Position numbers and translations under genes: made by a program. DNA of 64,000 nt from Heterocephalus glaber (lineage: Eukaryota; Chordata; Mammalia; Rodentia; Bathyergidae): contig NW_004624795.1 of assembly GCF_000247695.1 (NCBI RefSeq), positions 7,007,923 through 7,071,922 on the forward strand, in the 5' to 3' direction. The notes beneath the pieces are model-generated. The model was not told where the DNA came from and did not search any database. It saw only the letters and a list, made by a program, of their open reading frames with translations. The number at the start of each line of letters is the position of its first letter. Position 1 is the stretch's first letter. This document shows, in pieces, positions 55,100-64,000 of the stretch.

Positions 55100-57700
55100 T
55101 GAAAAAACTTATCTCAATTTCTTTCTTTATATTTGCAAGTTAAATGGGATTAAATCCTGAGCAACCATTCATTATATGCTTGCCAAATATGTAGACTTAG
55201 ACTTGCCCCACTGTGTGAGCTCCTCAAGTCCAGGTTGTGGGTCAGGTGCTCTGATTTATCGAAAACTTCTGAAGCTGCTGGTGGCATCATCTTTTCCCAC
55301 TTATAAAAGTTATGTTTTATTCCTTGTAATTTAGAACTCAGTCCCTTACATCCGTGGACAGCATATAACTTTTAAGAATGTAGAGCATAGCTGAAGATAT
55401 TGGAATGCATAGCATAAGGTGACATAAAAAGAATCCATAAATTCAAAATATCTAAAATCAATGGCTACTCACCAAGATCTAAGCTGTTATTTTTTGATGT
55501 TCACTTTAACTTCCATTGCAATTTTGAGACTCCATAGGATGAGTGTTTGGCTCCTTTTTGCCTCTATGGAGAAGAGGTTTTTGAAAACTGAGACTCTGTT
55601 TTCCTGGTGGGCCAAACTCCATTGATAAACGAAGTCCTTTTCTGACAGAGTCACCGAGGACCGAGCCATCAGAATAGGTAAGTGTTGGAGAGAAGAAATG
55701 AGATTTCATCGGCTACCCTGCCGGCTCCAGAGCAAAGTCAGATGGTCTGCTTTGGATGGAAATAAAAATGCCTCTTTTTTTGTGTGTGTGGGGGCACAAG
55801 AATTTTGGGTAAATCAAGACCTGCTGAGGCCCATGGTAAAGCGAGCACAAGGATAAACGTATGTACACAGTTGGCTCTTGGTGCCTGGAACTCGTTCTCT
55901 GTATTCATAACCTGTGACTACCCTAAAGGAACAGATTAAAATTCAAAGCATGCAGATCCTCGGCTGTTTGATTTCAGACTCAAAATTGGAAATGGGCTGA
56001 TAAATATACGCAGCATGAATCTCACTCCCATTCCCTCTGTGTTCTGTTACGCTGGGCTTGGCAGCAAGACAGAACCCCATCATCTGTGGCCAAAAAGCTG
56101 CCTCCCTCCCCGCCCCCTGAATGGGCAGGAGTCCCACTGTCTCATGGAAGTCTCCTAAGCTACTTCCGCTTCTCCAGGGTGTGTGAAATAGCCAAGGCCA
56201 GGAGGGGCCCAGAAGGAGCAAGTTCATGCATCTGGCTACCTCTCCAAGGGGCTAGGGAACAGGGAAGCTCACCTTCACAGGGCAGCTTCACCTTCTTTCT
56301 GAGAGAATAGCCACGAGACCGTGAGGCTCCTAAGGTCTAAGCTGCAAATTACTCTGCTGATACATCCGGGGTATGATGACCCTGTTGTCTATGATTCTGG
56401 GTTGTGGTTGAAGGTTTCCATTGATAAGATTCTATCTTTTTCTTCCTGCGTTCTACTTCTTGAATTTTTCAAGTCAAGACTTTAAATATCCTTAAATGAA
56501 CAAATTTTGCATTCATCATTGGTAAGTCAGACAGTAGGACTTGGTTTACTTACCTTATTGAATAATTGTCTTAGATCTCACAATACAGAAAGACATTCTC
56601 AGTATTTCCAAACCAGGCAATCTCATGTATGTTCTGGGAGTCTTGAACCCATGATGGAAATGGCCATCTTTGCTTTTAGGGACAGGGCAGCTGGCAGCAT
56701 TAGATTCTGATTGTTTTGGTATCTTTGCCATGCTAAGCTGGCAGCTGCAGGGAAAGGGAGTAGGAATTTGTGATTAGTGATTCATGGAGTTCTCATGCTC
56801 AATGATTAGGCAGTTTGTTATTAGTGATTCTTGGGTATTCCAAGCACTAGTAAAACTAGTGATTACTTTTGAATATTAGCACAGTTTTGGATCTCTTTTA
56901 GAGATGAGTGGTTGTCAAGTACACATGTTTAGGAGTGAATGTCCAGCCCATATTGGCTTTTTGGGAAGTTGCTTTCCCCGCCAGGTGTGGACCTAAGAGT
57001 GTGGAGCTGTCTGATGTGAGCTCAGCCCCTTCACTTCACACAGCTGATTTCCCTAACTCAGTAATCTGTGATGCATTGAGCCAGTGCCTTCTCTCCACTG
57101 ATGAATTGAGTGAAAGCGTACCGAGGCTGGCTGGCTGGGATGGTGTTGTACGAGGGACAGTCATCCACTTTGGGGTCAGGATTGGTGCCAAGACCAGCCT
57201 CCCCATGGATGAGCTGAAGGCACACTCGAGTTCTGTTGTCACTGGAGAGGATGAGCAGAGGAGCAGAGATGGGGGAGCATGTGCCCCGGGGGAGAGTCAT
57301 GGGGGATGCTTGGACCACCGAATCCTGGCTTCCTGTTCCTGGATGCTCAGCAGCTTGTTTTAGTCCCACAATGACTCTCTCTAACCCGAGAGTGTTCCTT
57401 TTCCTTGCAAACGACCCCTGACCAGGACAATGGCCCTTGACGACTAGAGGTGACTCATCCCAGAGCCAAGAACAGTCTTGGCTGGAAGTTGTGCAGCTTC
57501 CAGGTGGTGTCCAGTGAGTCTACCAAGAGCCAGAGCATGCCACTCAGCCAGGCAAGGCACGCTGTGTGGTGATCCCCCATGGGCACAAGCGTGTTAGGCG
57601 GCATGGAGAAGAGGAAGGGATGGAAAATTAGCCAGGGCCTGTTGGATTCCAGGTCCTGGGGTAGTCACTGTATACATACATCTTATTTTTCTGGGTGGGG
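55100..57700. other. No gene recognised
   Basis: A 151-codon plus-strand frame at 56908-57363 shows no domain and is probably chance. No clear repeats before the L1 at 57712. Confidence 0.45.
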
Positions 57701-57922
57701 GGTGCTTTTAAACTTTATAAAAATTAATTTTATCAATACACTTTTGTACACACTTATCAATATACATGGTGATCACATTCATCATAGGGAATTTGTACCT
57801 GTACATGATATATCTTAATTCTTTTTTTCCCATTCCCCTCCCCTCCCTTGAGCCCTTCTTTCCTTCCTTATTTACAAAGGGGTTGTTTCCATTTTTCCCT
57901 TCTATTCTCTTTTATTTATTTT

Positions 57923-58006
57923 TTATTTTTTTGGTACCGGGGATTGAACTCTGGTCTTTGCACTTGCGTAGCAGGCGGCGAAACTACTGAGCTAAATCCC
58001 CGGCCC
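57923..58006 (-). mobile_element. ID SINE inside L1
   Basis: GGTACCGGGGATTGAACTC to TACTGAGCTAAATCCCCGGCC. CTCTTTTATTT occurs on both sides. Confidence 0.92.
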
Positions 58007-58286
58007 CTCTCTTTTATTTTTTTATTCTCTGTTTTTCCTGTTCCTTCCTTCCTTTCCTCTCCCCCCTCCCTTGTTCCCCTTCCCATTTGAACCTTTTCTT
58101 CCTACTTCAAAATATCTATCATTCATTTTGGTTCTTATTTATGCTTTCAGTTTCTCACAAAAACATGTGTGTCCAATTTATTTTACTTAAAGTACGGTCT
58201 CTTAGTGCATCCATTTACCTAAAAATATCTTGTTTATCCTTCTTTATGGCAAAGTATTATTCCATTGTATATAGAAACCACATTTT

Positions 58287-58343
58287 TTTTTTTTTGGTAC
58301 CGGCGATCAAACTCAGGAACCACTGAGTTAAATCCCTGGCCCT
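58287..58343 (-). mobile_element. ID SINE with central deletion
   Basis: GGTACCGGCGATCAAACTCAG is joined directly to GAACCACTGAGTTAAATCCC. The usual 27 or so bases between the A and B boxes are missing. The duplication AAACCACATTTT at 58275 and 58344 is intact. Confidence 0.92.
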
Positions 58344-58962
58344 AAACCACATTTTCTTTATCCACTCATCCTCTGATGGGCATCTATGCTGTTTCCAAGA
58401 TTTAGCTATTGCAAACTATGCTGCTATAAAGATGGGTATGTATACACTGCTGTTGTATGATGCTTTTAACTCTTTTGGGAAGATATGAAGAAGGAGAATA
58501 GCTGGGCACTTCTTGTTTAAGTTTTTTGAAGAATCTCCACACTGATTTCCACAGTGGTTGCACCAGTCTACACTCTCACCAACAGTGGAGAAGGGTTCCT
58601 TTTCCCCGACAACCTTGCCAGCATTTGTTATGGGTTGATTTCTTCATGATAGTCATTCTTTCTGGAGTGAGATGGAATCTCAGGATTGTTTTAATTTGCA
58701 TTTCTCGAATGATCAGCAATGTTGAACATTTTTTCATACATTTATTTGCTGTTTGTACTTCTGAGATGTGTCTATTCATTTCAGATGCCCACTTTTGGAT
58801 TGGGTCTTCACATTTGGTGGGGGATCTGACTTTTTTTGAGTTCTTCATATATTCTAGATATTAGTCTTTTGTCTGAGGAACAGCTGGTAACATTTTTTTC
58901 CCCATTCTGTTGGTTGTTTCTTCACTGTCTTAGTGGTTTCTTTTGCTACATAAAAGCTTTTT

Positions 58963-59062
58963 TTCTATTATTTTATTTTATTTTATTTTGGTACTGGGGA
59001 TTGAACTCGGGTCCTTGCACTTGCAGGGCAGGCGCCGGAACCACTGAGCTAAATCCCCAGCC
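58963..59062 (-). mobile_element. ID SINE inside L1
   Basis: GGTACTGGGGATTGAACTCG to CACTGAGCTAAATCCCCAGCC. CATAAAAGCTTTTT at 58949 and 59063 is a perfect duplication. The tail carries TTTTA repeats. Confidence 0.95.
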
Positions 59063-59139
59063 CATAAAAGCTTTTTAATATGATGTGACCCCACACACAT
59101 CTGGTTTTGTTCTTTGGTAGTCATGGTAGCGGCCCTGCA

Positions 59140-59603
59140 AAGGTGTTCACACCCTAACACCCAGAATCTGGGGATGCTACCTTATGTGACAAAAGGGGCT
59201 TGGGAGATGTGACTAAGGTAAGGGTCTTGGAATGGGCATTTTCTGGGATTATCCCGGTTGGGGCTGCTGTAATCACAAAGGACCCTTATAAGAGAGAGTC
59301 CGGAGAGCTGGAGTCTGAGGGGAAGGTGAGGAGATGAAGCAGAAATTGGAGCAAGCTATTCAAGCATGGAAGAAGGGACCGTGAGCCGAGGAATACAGTG
59401 AGCACTAGAAGTTGGAGAAAGTGCAGAAATGGATTCTCCCCTCAGAACGCCCAGGAGGAACCAGCCCCAGGAACACCTTGACTTCCATCCAGGGAATCTG
59501 AGTTTGGGCTTCTCAGCCCCAGACCTGGAGCAATATAAAATTGTGTGGTTTTTAAATCACCGAGGTTGCAGTGCTTGTTAAGGAGCAGGAGGAAATGAAT
59601 ACA
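59140..59603 (+). mobile_element. MLT1-like MaLR LTR
   Basis: TTCACACCCTAACACCCAGAATC, TTATGTGACAAAAGGGGCTTGG, ATCACAAAGGACCCTTATAAGAG, GGATTCTCCCCTCAGAACG and GGAGGAAATGAATACAG agree in order with MLT1 LTRs. It directly abuts the L1 at its left. Confidence 0.75.
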
Positions 59604-59604
59604 G

Positions 59605-59710
59605 TGTTCTATAAGAACACAGCCCCATTTTTACCCAAGGGGAAGCTCAGTGAGATTGAGTAACTTGCTCAAGGACACACAGGAATTTGCTTCCCTGAGC
59701 ACACCCTGGA
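59605..59710 (-). mobile_element. MIR fragment
   Basis: GGGAAGCTCAGTGAGATTGAG and TAACTTGCTCAAGGACACAC. Confidence 0.7.
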
Positions 59711-59924
59711 ACATATCAAAGGCTGTACCTGGGCCCCATGGGGGCGATGCAGGGCTGTGTGGAGCCAGTGTGTGGGGTGACCTCTGGTCACCCTTCCTGT
59801 CAGCAGTCACGCAGACAGCTGGCCTCCCTAGGTAGATCTCACATCAGGATCGCTCAGGTGCCTGCTTCTTCCAGGATACAGAGTGGGTCTGACTTACTAC
59901 GGTGCATTCCCCAATTCCAAATGA

Positions 59925-60240
59925 TTCAATTACAGTCACCCTCTGCGCTCGGGAGAGACTTCCTGCTGGCTCACAAAGATGAGACCGGGGGGTGGCCCAG
60001 AGCATGTAGGAAAATTTTACTTTATTATTTATCGGAGGGGAAAGTGACAGTTCCCCCACCTTGGAGTAGGTTAGTTAATCACAACGTATGGGAGAAGAGG
60101 GAGGAAGCAGGTTCCCAATCCCAAAGCAAAGTCAGGTTTTAATGAGGAAACAGGGCAACGTTTTTACTTTATGTTCCCCGGCTGCCTTGTGCCTCTGGCT
60201 CAGGCTTATTTCTGCTTGATTGAAAGGAATAGAAGTTTAT
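59925..60240 (-). mobile_element. Possible LTR-like repeat
   Basis: AAAATTTTACTTTATTATTTATC resembles an antisense poly(A) signal region followed by a GA-rich segment. Weak. Confidence 0.25.
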
Positions 60241-60280
60241 TGACTTTCCATGATCACCAAAACAATGGTTTCCATTTATT

Positions 60281-60360
60281 TATTTCCGGTACTGGAGATC
60301 GAACTCAGGACCTTGTGCTTGCGAGGCAGGCGCGGTGCCACTAAACTAAATCCCAGGCCC
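60281..60360 (-). mobile_element. ID SINE
   Basis: GGTACTGGAGATCGAACTC to CACTAAACTAAATCCCAGGCC. TGGTTTCCATTTATT at 60266-60280 and 60361-60375 is a perfect 15-base duplication. Confidence 0.95.
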
Positions 60361-60374
60361 TGGTTTCCATTTAT

Positions 60375-60580
60375 TAAGCACACACTATGTGCCAGGACCT
60401 ATGCTAGGCAATTTAGCAGCAATCCTTTAAACTGAGCCTGCAAAGTAACTGTCTCTATGTTCACCTTACAAACAAGGAAGCAGAGGCTCAGGTAAATGAG
60501 GGAATTGGTCCTCAAACACACAGCTGATGAGCTAGGCTTCCATCCTGGGTTTTTCTGATTCCGGACATTTGATCCCCTGC
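60375..60580 (-). mobile_element. MIR
   Basis: ACTATGTGCCAGGACCTATG, GGAAGCAGAGGCTCAGG and CACACAGCTGATGAGC. The ID at 60281 inserted at its right-reading start. Confidence 0.75.
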
Positions 60581-61149
60581 AGAAGCGATACCTTTTTTAT
60601 GTGGGTATTTATTGGCCCCTCCATGGGTCCTGCAGGTCTCAGCTAGACCGATGCTTTGTCCACAGAGCCTTTCCTTACCTTCAAGTCGGCTTCTCCTTAG
60701 CACTGGACACCCACGCAGTGTCGTGCGTCATGCCCTGCGGCTGCAATGTTCCATCCCTTGCCTCCATGTTTCCACCACACACGGGCTTTGGGGGCACACA
60801 GCGCATTCTCAGTGTCGGTATGGAGCAGGCATCCATGAGTGCCTGTCGAATGCAGAAATGAAGGAATGGCGCCCACACTGGCACAGACACTGTCCCTGGA
60901 AGTGACCTTCAACTTTAGGGGACATTTGGTGAAGGCACCATGATTTGCAAAGTGCATTCAAGTATCACTTTACAAATGCAGAACTCATGAAGGGTGACAC
61001 AGATGACTGATTATGATGAGTTTGTTGGGGGCCAATGTAGTAGTGTTCAGATCAATTTTAAATGACTTCTGGTACCATGTATAAGAAAATTCCCTCAAAT
61101 GATCAAATTGGTTTCCCACAAAGCCAGATGAAACCACCCACACACCATG

Positions 61150-61300
61150 CCCCATGCTACTTCTCTTCCTCCTGTCCCCCTCTTCCTCTCCTTTTCCTGC
61201 TCTTTCTCCACCTCCCCCATTCTTCTCCCTTTCCTCCTCCCTCTCCCCTCCCCCTTCTTTCCCTCCCCTCCCCCTCTCCTTCTCCTCCTCCTCTTCCTCC
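61150..61300. repeat. Polypyrimidine tract (polypurine on the minus strand)
   Basis: About 150 bases of almost pure C and T, with runs such as CTTCTCCTCCTCCTCTTCC, lie where the A-tail of the neighbouring SINE should be. It probably grew from that tail. Confidence 0.9.
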
Positions 61301-61471
61301 TGGGATCGAACCCAGGACCTTTGCACCGTAGTGTATCCCCAGCCATTTCTTTAGTTTTTACTTTGAGACAGGGTCTTGCTAAATCACTCAGCTGCTCAGG
61401 CTGGGCTCAAACTTGCAATTCTCCTGCCTCCCAGAGTGCTGAGATCATAGGCATGTGGCATCATGTCCAGC
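61301..61471 (-). mobile_element. B1-dID dimeric SINE
   Basis: TGGGATCGAACCCAGGACC to GTATCCCCAGCC is the antisense ID half. TTGAGACAGGGTCTTGCTAA to GCATCATGTCCAGC approximates the B1 half. Its tail, at the left, runs into a 150-base pyrimidine tract. Confidence 0.85.
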
Positions 61472-61654
61472 TTCTCATACTGCTTTATATCCCCCAGGCA
61501 AGTCCTGAATGTTCAAAGATGTTCATGCACTCATTCAGTCCTCCTTTACAACTTACCCTTACCACTGACTCCCTTTCCCCTTGATCTCATCTCCTATCTC
61601 AAACTCCTTCATGTGGCTAAAGGCTCCATTCCTCAGCTTTAATCCTGACCGTGG

Positions 61655-61860
61655 TCTTTCTTTGGAGTCAGAGTGCTTGCATTTGAATCCCATCTTCACC
61701 CACTGCCTGTGTAGTCTTGGGGAACCTCCTTACCTCCCCCTGAGTTTCCTTATCAGTCCGATGGGGATGAGAACTGTGTTTGTCAGAGGGTCACTGAGAG
61801 GATTCGATGGGGTAACAGGGGTCCAAGGCTTAGAGTAGCACCTGACCTTCACGATCAAAT
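61655..61860 (+). mobile_element. MIR
   Basis: TTGGAGTCAGAGTGCTTGC, TGAGTTTCCTTATCAGTCCG and GAGAGGATTCGATGGGG. Confidence 0.75.
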
Positions 61861-62584
61861 CTGATTGGCTCTGATTATGATCGTGAATGTGATAAACTAT
61901 GCTGTCCTCTTTGGACTCTCCACGGGCCATCAGAAAAAGGCAGACAGGGTCTCAGCACAGGACAGAGTCCTGGAGATACTCATGACATCTGAGGCGGCGT
62001 GTTGTGTAGACTTTTCCAGAAAGAAAGTCTTACGCTTGTTGACCAAGAAAACCCACCAAGTGCCGAGGGGAGAAGCCATTTCTCTGCTTCTCTACCTGAG
62101 CTCTCTCAGTGCTCCTTGGATTCTCCTTGTGGGATAGCTGGGCAGCTCTCCTCTCTCTGATCAGCCTCCTTCTCCTCTTCCCACCCGGACTCCCTTGGTT
62201 CTTTTCAGTCTCTTGCTTCTCCCTGCAGAGTTGCAGCTCTGTCCTGAAGGACAAGTTCTGGACACTGCAGGTCCTGCTGGGTCTCGGGGGTACAACTTCC
62301 ATACCTTCGCTTTGCCATTATTGACAACTCCAGTGGGGGGGGGGTCCATACCTGCACAGAGCCCCTCTCTTTTTACCTTTCCCAAGACCCCGCCTCAGGA
62401 AGAGGTCAGTGTAGGAAGAGAAGGAGGGAGGAGGGAAGGAAAGCCCTTCCTGGCCCACAGAGCCTAGGGTGTTGGTGCTGTCAGCCTGCAGAGTGAGTGG
62501 CTTGGGATCCAGCTGCGCCTGGGGTATAATTCCAAACCACACAGCCGGAGCCCGGCTCTGCTCCCCACAACCACCTGCTCTCAT

Positions 62585-62760
62585 CAGCATGCAGACTCTG
62601 ACAAAAAGCGGCATTCATTTACCCGAACAGTGCCAAGCAGCAGACATGTGTCAATACCAGACTTTCCGCTTAGGCCCGGAAATAAATCTCATTTTGGAAT
62701 TAATGTCATGATGGACTTTAGAGCCCATAAACTTGTTGTGCAATTTACCCGCTGCCTTCT
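62585..62760. promoter_or_regulatory. Candidate conserved non-coding element
   Basis: Repeat-free segment with GACAAAAAGCGGCATTCATT, GGAAATAAATCTC and GGAATTAATGTCATG. No ORF of note. Confidence 0.25.
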
Positions 62761-63239
62761 CTTCCCCACAGTTTCCTCCTCTCCTTCCCTCATTCCAGGG
62801 AAAGCTGGCCCAGACCAGTGAGATCTGATCTGATCTTTTTCTTTTTAGTGCTACCTCAGGGGAAGGTTCACTAAAGTGACTCTGTCCCCTCACCCTGCTG
62901 CACTGACTGTTGTTCATGATCTCTCTCATCTCCCTCATGCTGTGCCTGTTCCTCTTAGTTCAGATCACCATGGAGAGGAGGAGCACCAGCCTGAACCTTC
63001 TAAAGGCCGTGGGTGGCTCTTGTCTCAGGGCCCGTCCAACCCAGACCCACGCGCCACCAGCAACATCACGTTACCCCTCCCTCCTCCTATCCCTGCTTCC
63101 GCCAGGGCCCTTCTCTGTCCCCGTCTGAATTAGAACAGTGGGTGGTGATGGGGCATGGAAATCTAGGCCCAAGGACCCTGCTTGGAAGCAGGCGTGTGGC
63201 TGTGATGAGAACACACTACTAAGTTTTAGGACCCTCAGT

Positions 63240-63470
63240 GCTCTAGCTTTGAAGCTTGGTCTGATTTATTTATGGGCTGGCCTCTGTCATCCCAAGTATA
63301 GCATTCTATCAGCCGGCGCGCTGAAGGTGCCCCCAGTGGTTTATGGCTGTGATAATGGAGTTATTACAGCCCCGGTGAGCTGGAATTTATCAAGGCTCCG
63401 GTTCTTCTTTGTGTAGCTGGCTCTGAGACATCAAAGCCTTTGTTAACAACAGCAAGAATAATAATAACAA
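63240..63470. promoter_or_regulatory. Candidate conserved non-coding element with TCF/SOX/GATA-like sites
   Basis: TGTGATAATGG, GAATTTATCAAGG, ACATCAAAGCC (TCF/LEF-like) and CTTTGTTAAC (SOX-like) cluster in about 150 bases without any repeat. Confidence 0.3.
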
Positions 63471-63605
63471 CAATAGTAATATATTAATTAATAATATAAT
63501 CATAAAAAGCTCACGCCTGATAACGCATTACTACATTCCTGGCACATATGTTAACACTTACCATACATTATTTCATGCTCCTTAAATAGTCGTGTAAGGT
63601 AGACA

Positions 63606-63627
63606 TTATTATTATTATTATTATTTT
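63606..63627. repeat. (ATT)n at an L1 tail
   Basis: Six to seven ATT units lie at the junction of the L1 3' end. Confidence 0.9.
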
Positions 63628-63630
63628 TCC

Positions 63631-63905
63631 CATTAAGTTTATTGGTACATTTTCGGTATAAAATACAGTTACATTCATCATTGGGATCCTGTACCTTTAC
63701 ATGAGTTTCTTGGTTCTTATTTTCTCCCCTTCTCCTGCCCTCCCTTCACCCCCTCCACCCTTCCCTATTTGCAAAGACTTTGATTTCATTTTTTTCTTTG
63801 CTCATATTTTTTCTCTTCCTTTCTTTCCTTTCCCCTACCCCTCCCACTTCCCCTGCTCCTTTAGACCTTTTCTTCCTGTTACACGATATCAATTATGCAT
63901 TTTTT
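63631..63905 (-). mobile_element. L1 3' end fragment
   Basis: TTTATTGGTACATTTTCGG, then CATTCATCATTGGG and a pyrimidine-rich tract (63721-63870), match the 3' ends of the other L1 copies here. No ORF2 sequence is seen. An ATT repeat sits at its tail junction. Confidence 0.75.
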
Positions 63906-64000
63906 AAATTACAATACCAAGATCTAGGAGACATTACCACAGATTTTACAGAATTTAAAAGGATATAGAAAGCATATTACAAAAATCTGTTTTGAAATAA

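Larger units (their letters stand above)
57712..59135 (-). mobile_element. 5'-truncated L1 with three ID SINE insertions
   Basis: The plus strand shows the L1 tail signature (AATTTTATCAATACAC), a pyrimidine tract, then antisense ORF2. The minus frame 58848-58576 includes MNRHISEVQTANKCMKKCS and KTILRFHLTPERM, typical of the ORF2 3' region. ID elements interrupt it at 57923, 58287 and 58963. The copy ends near 59135 against a MaLR LTR. Confidence 0.85.

Noticed and set aside
56908..57363. 151-codon frame as a possible exon
   Set aside because: No recognised protein similarity and no convincing splice sites; likely chance.
61147..61584. 145-codon Ser/Pro/Leu-rich frame
   Set aside because: Translation of the polypyrimidine tract and a SINE.
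1..64000. CRISPR array, phage or bacterial defence system
   Set aside because: No regularly spaced repeats and no prokaryotic genes; the repeat content is mammalian.

Overview
The window reads as non-coding DNA, intergenic or intronic, from a rodent genome. Three things point there. Numerous SINEs carry the tRNA-derived ID architecture: an A box like GATTTAGCTCAGTGGT and a B box like GTTCGATCCC, ending in GGTACC plus an A-tail. 7SL-derived B1 monomers also occur. Composite B1+ID dimers (the B1-dID / MEN type) are present as well, and these are known from squirrel-like and beaver-like lineages rather than mouse or rat. A beaver-like or other non-murid rodent is my best guess; the species cannot be fixed from sequence alone. 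No spliced protein-coding gene, tRNA, rRNA or CRISPR array could be recognised. No new biological system is evident.

The one convincing protein-coding-like feature is an intronless HMGB2 retrocopy on the minus strand (about 24773-25989). It has a complete 209-codon frame, a 3' UTR with poly(A) signal, an A-tail and target-site duplications. It sits directly next to a 5'-truncated L1 that used the same target site, so the duplication occurs three times (24446, 24762, 25990). The same triple-duplication architecture recurs at 19488, 20283 and 20376, with an L1 and an ID SINE.

Layout. 0-9 kb holds old L1-like sequence, B1/ID SINEs, several MaLR-type LTRs and an L2. 9-19 kb has mostly MIR fragments, a MER20-like hAT element, a MaLR LTR, an unresolved GA repeat with a 100-N gap, and candidate conserved non-coding segments. 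19-24.5 kb is a nested repeat block: B1-dID, L1, ID, and an old L1 split by a MER1-type hAT element that itself contains SINEs and a second 100-N gap. 24.4-26 kb is the L1/HMGB2 double insertion. 26-37 kb has L2, MIR, MaLR and MER5-type fragments, B1-dID dimers and a consensus CTCF motif. 37-57 kb is relatively repeat-poor with isolated SINEs, MIRs and LTR fragments. 57.7-59.1 kb is another truncated L1 with three ID insertions, followed by a MaLR LTR. 59.6-64 kb has MIR, SINE and LTR-like pieces, conserved-looking AT/homeobox-rich segments and a final L1 3' end.

All clear L1s, nearly all B1 elements and about two thirds of the ID elements lie on the minus strand. Such a bias is what one expects if the window is inside an intron of a plus-strand gene, but that is inference. 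Repeat names come from recalled consensus features, not from a database search, and repeat borders without target-site duplications are approximate.
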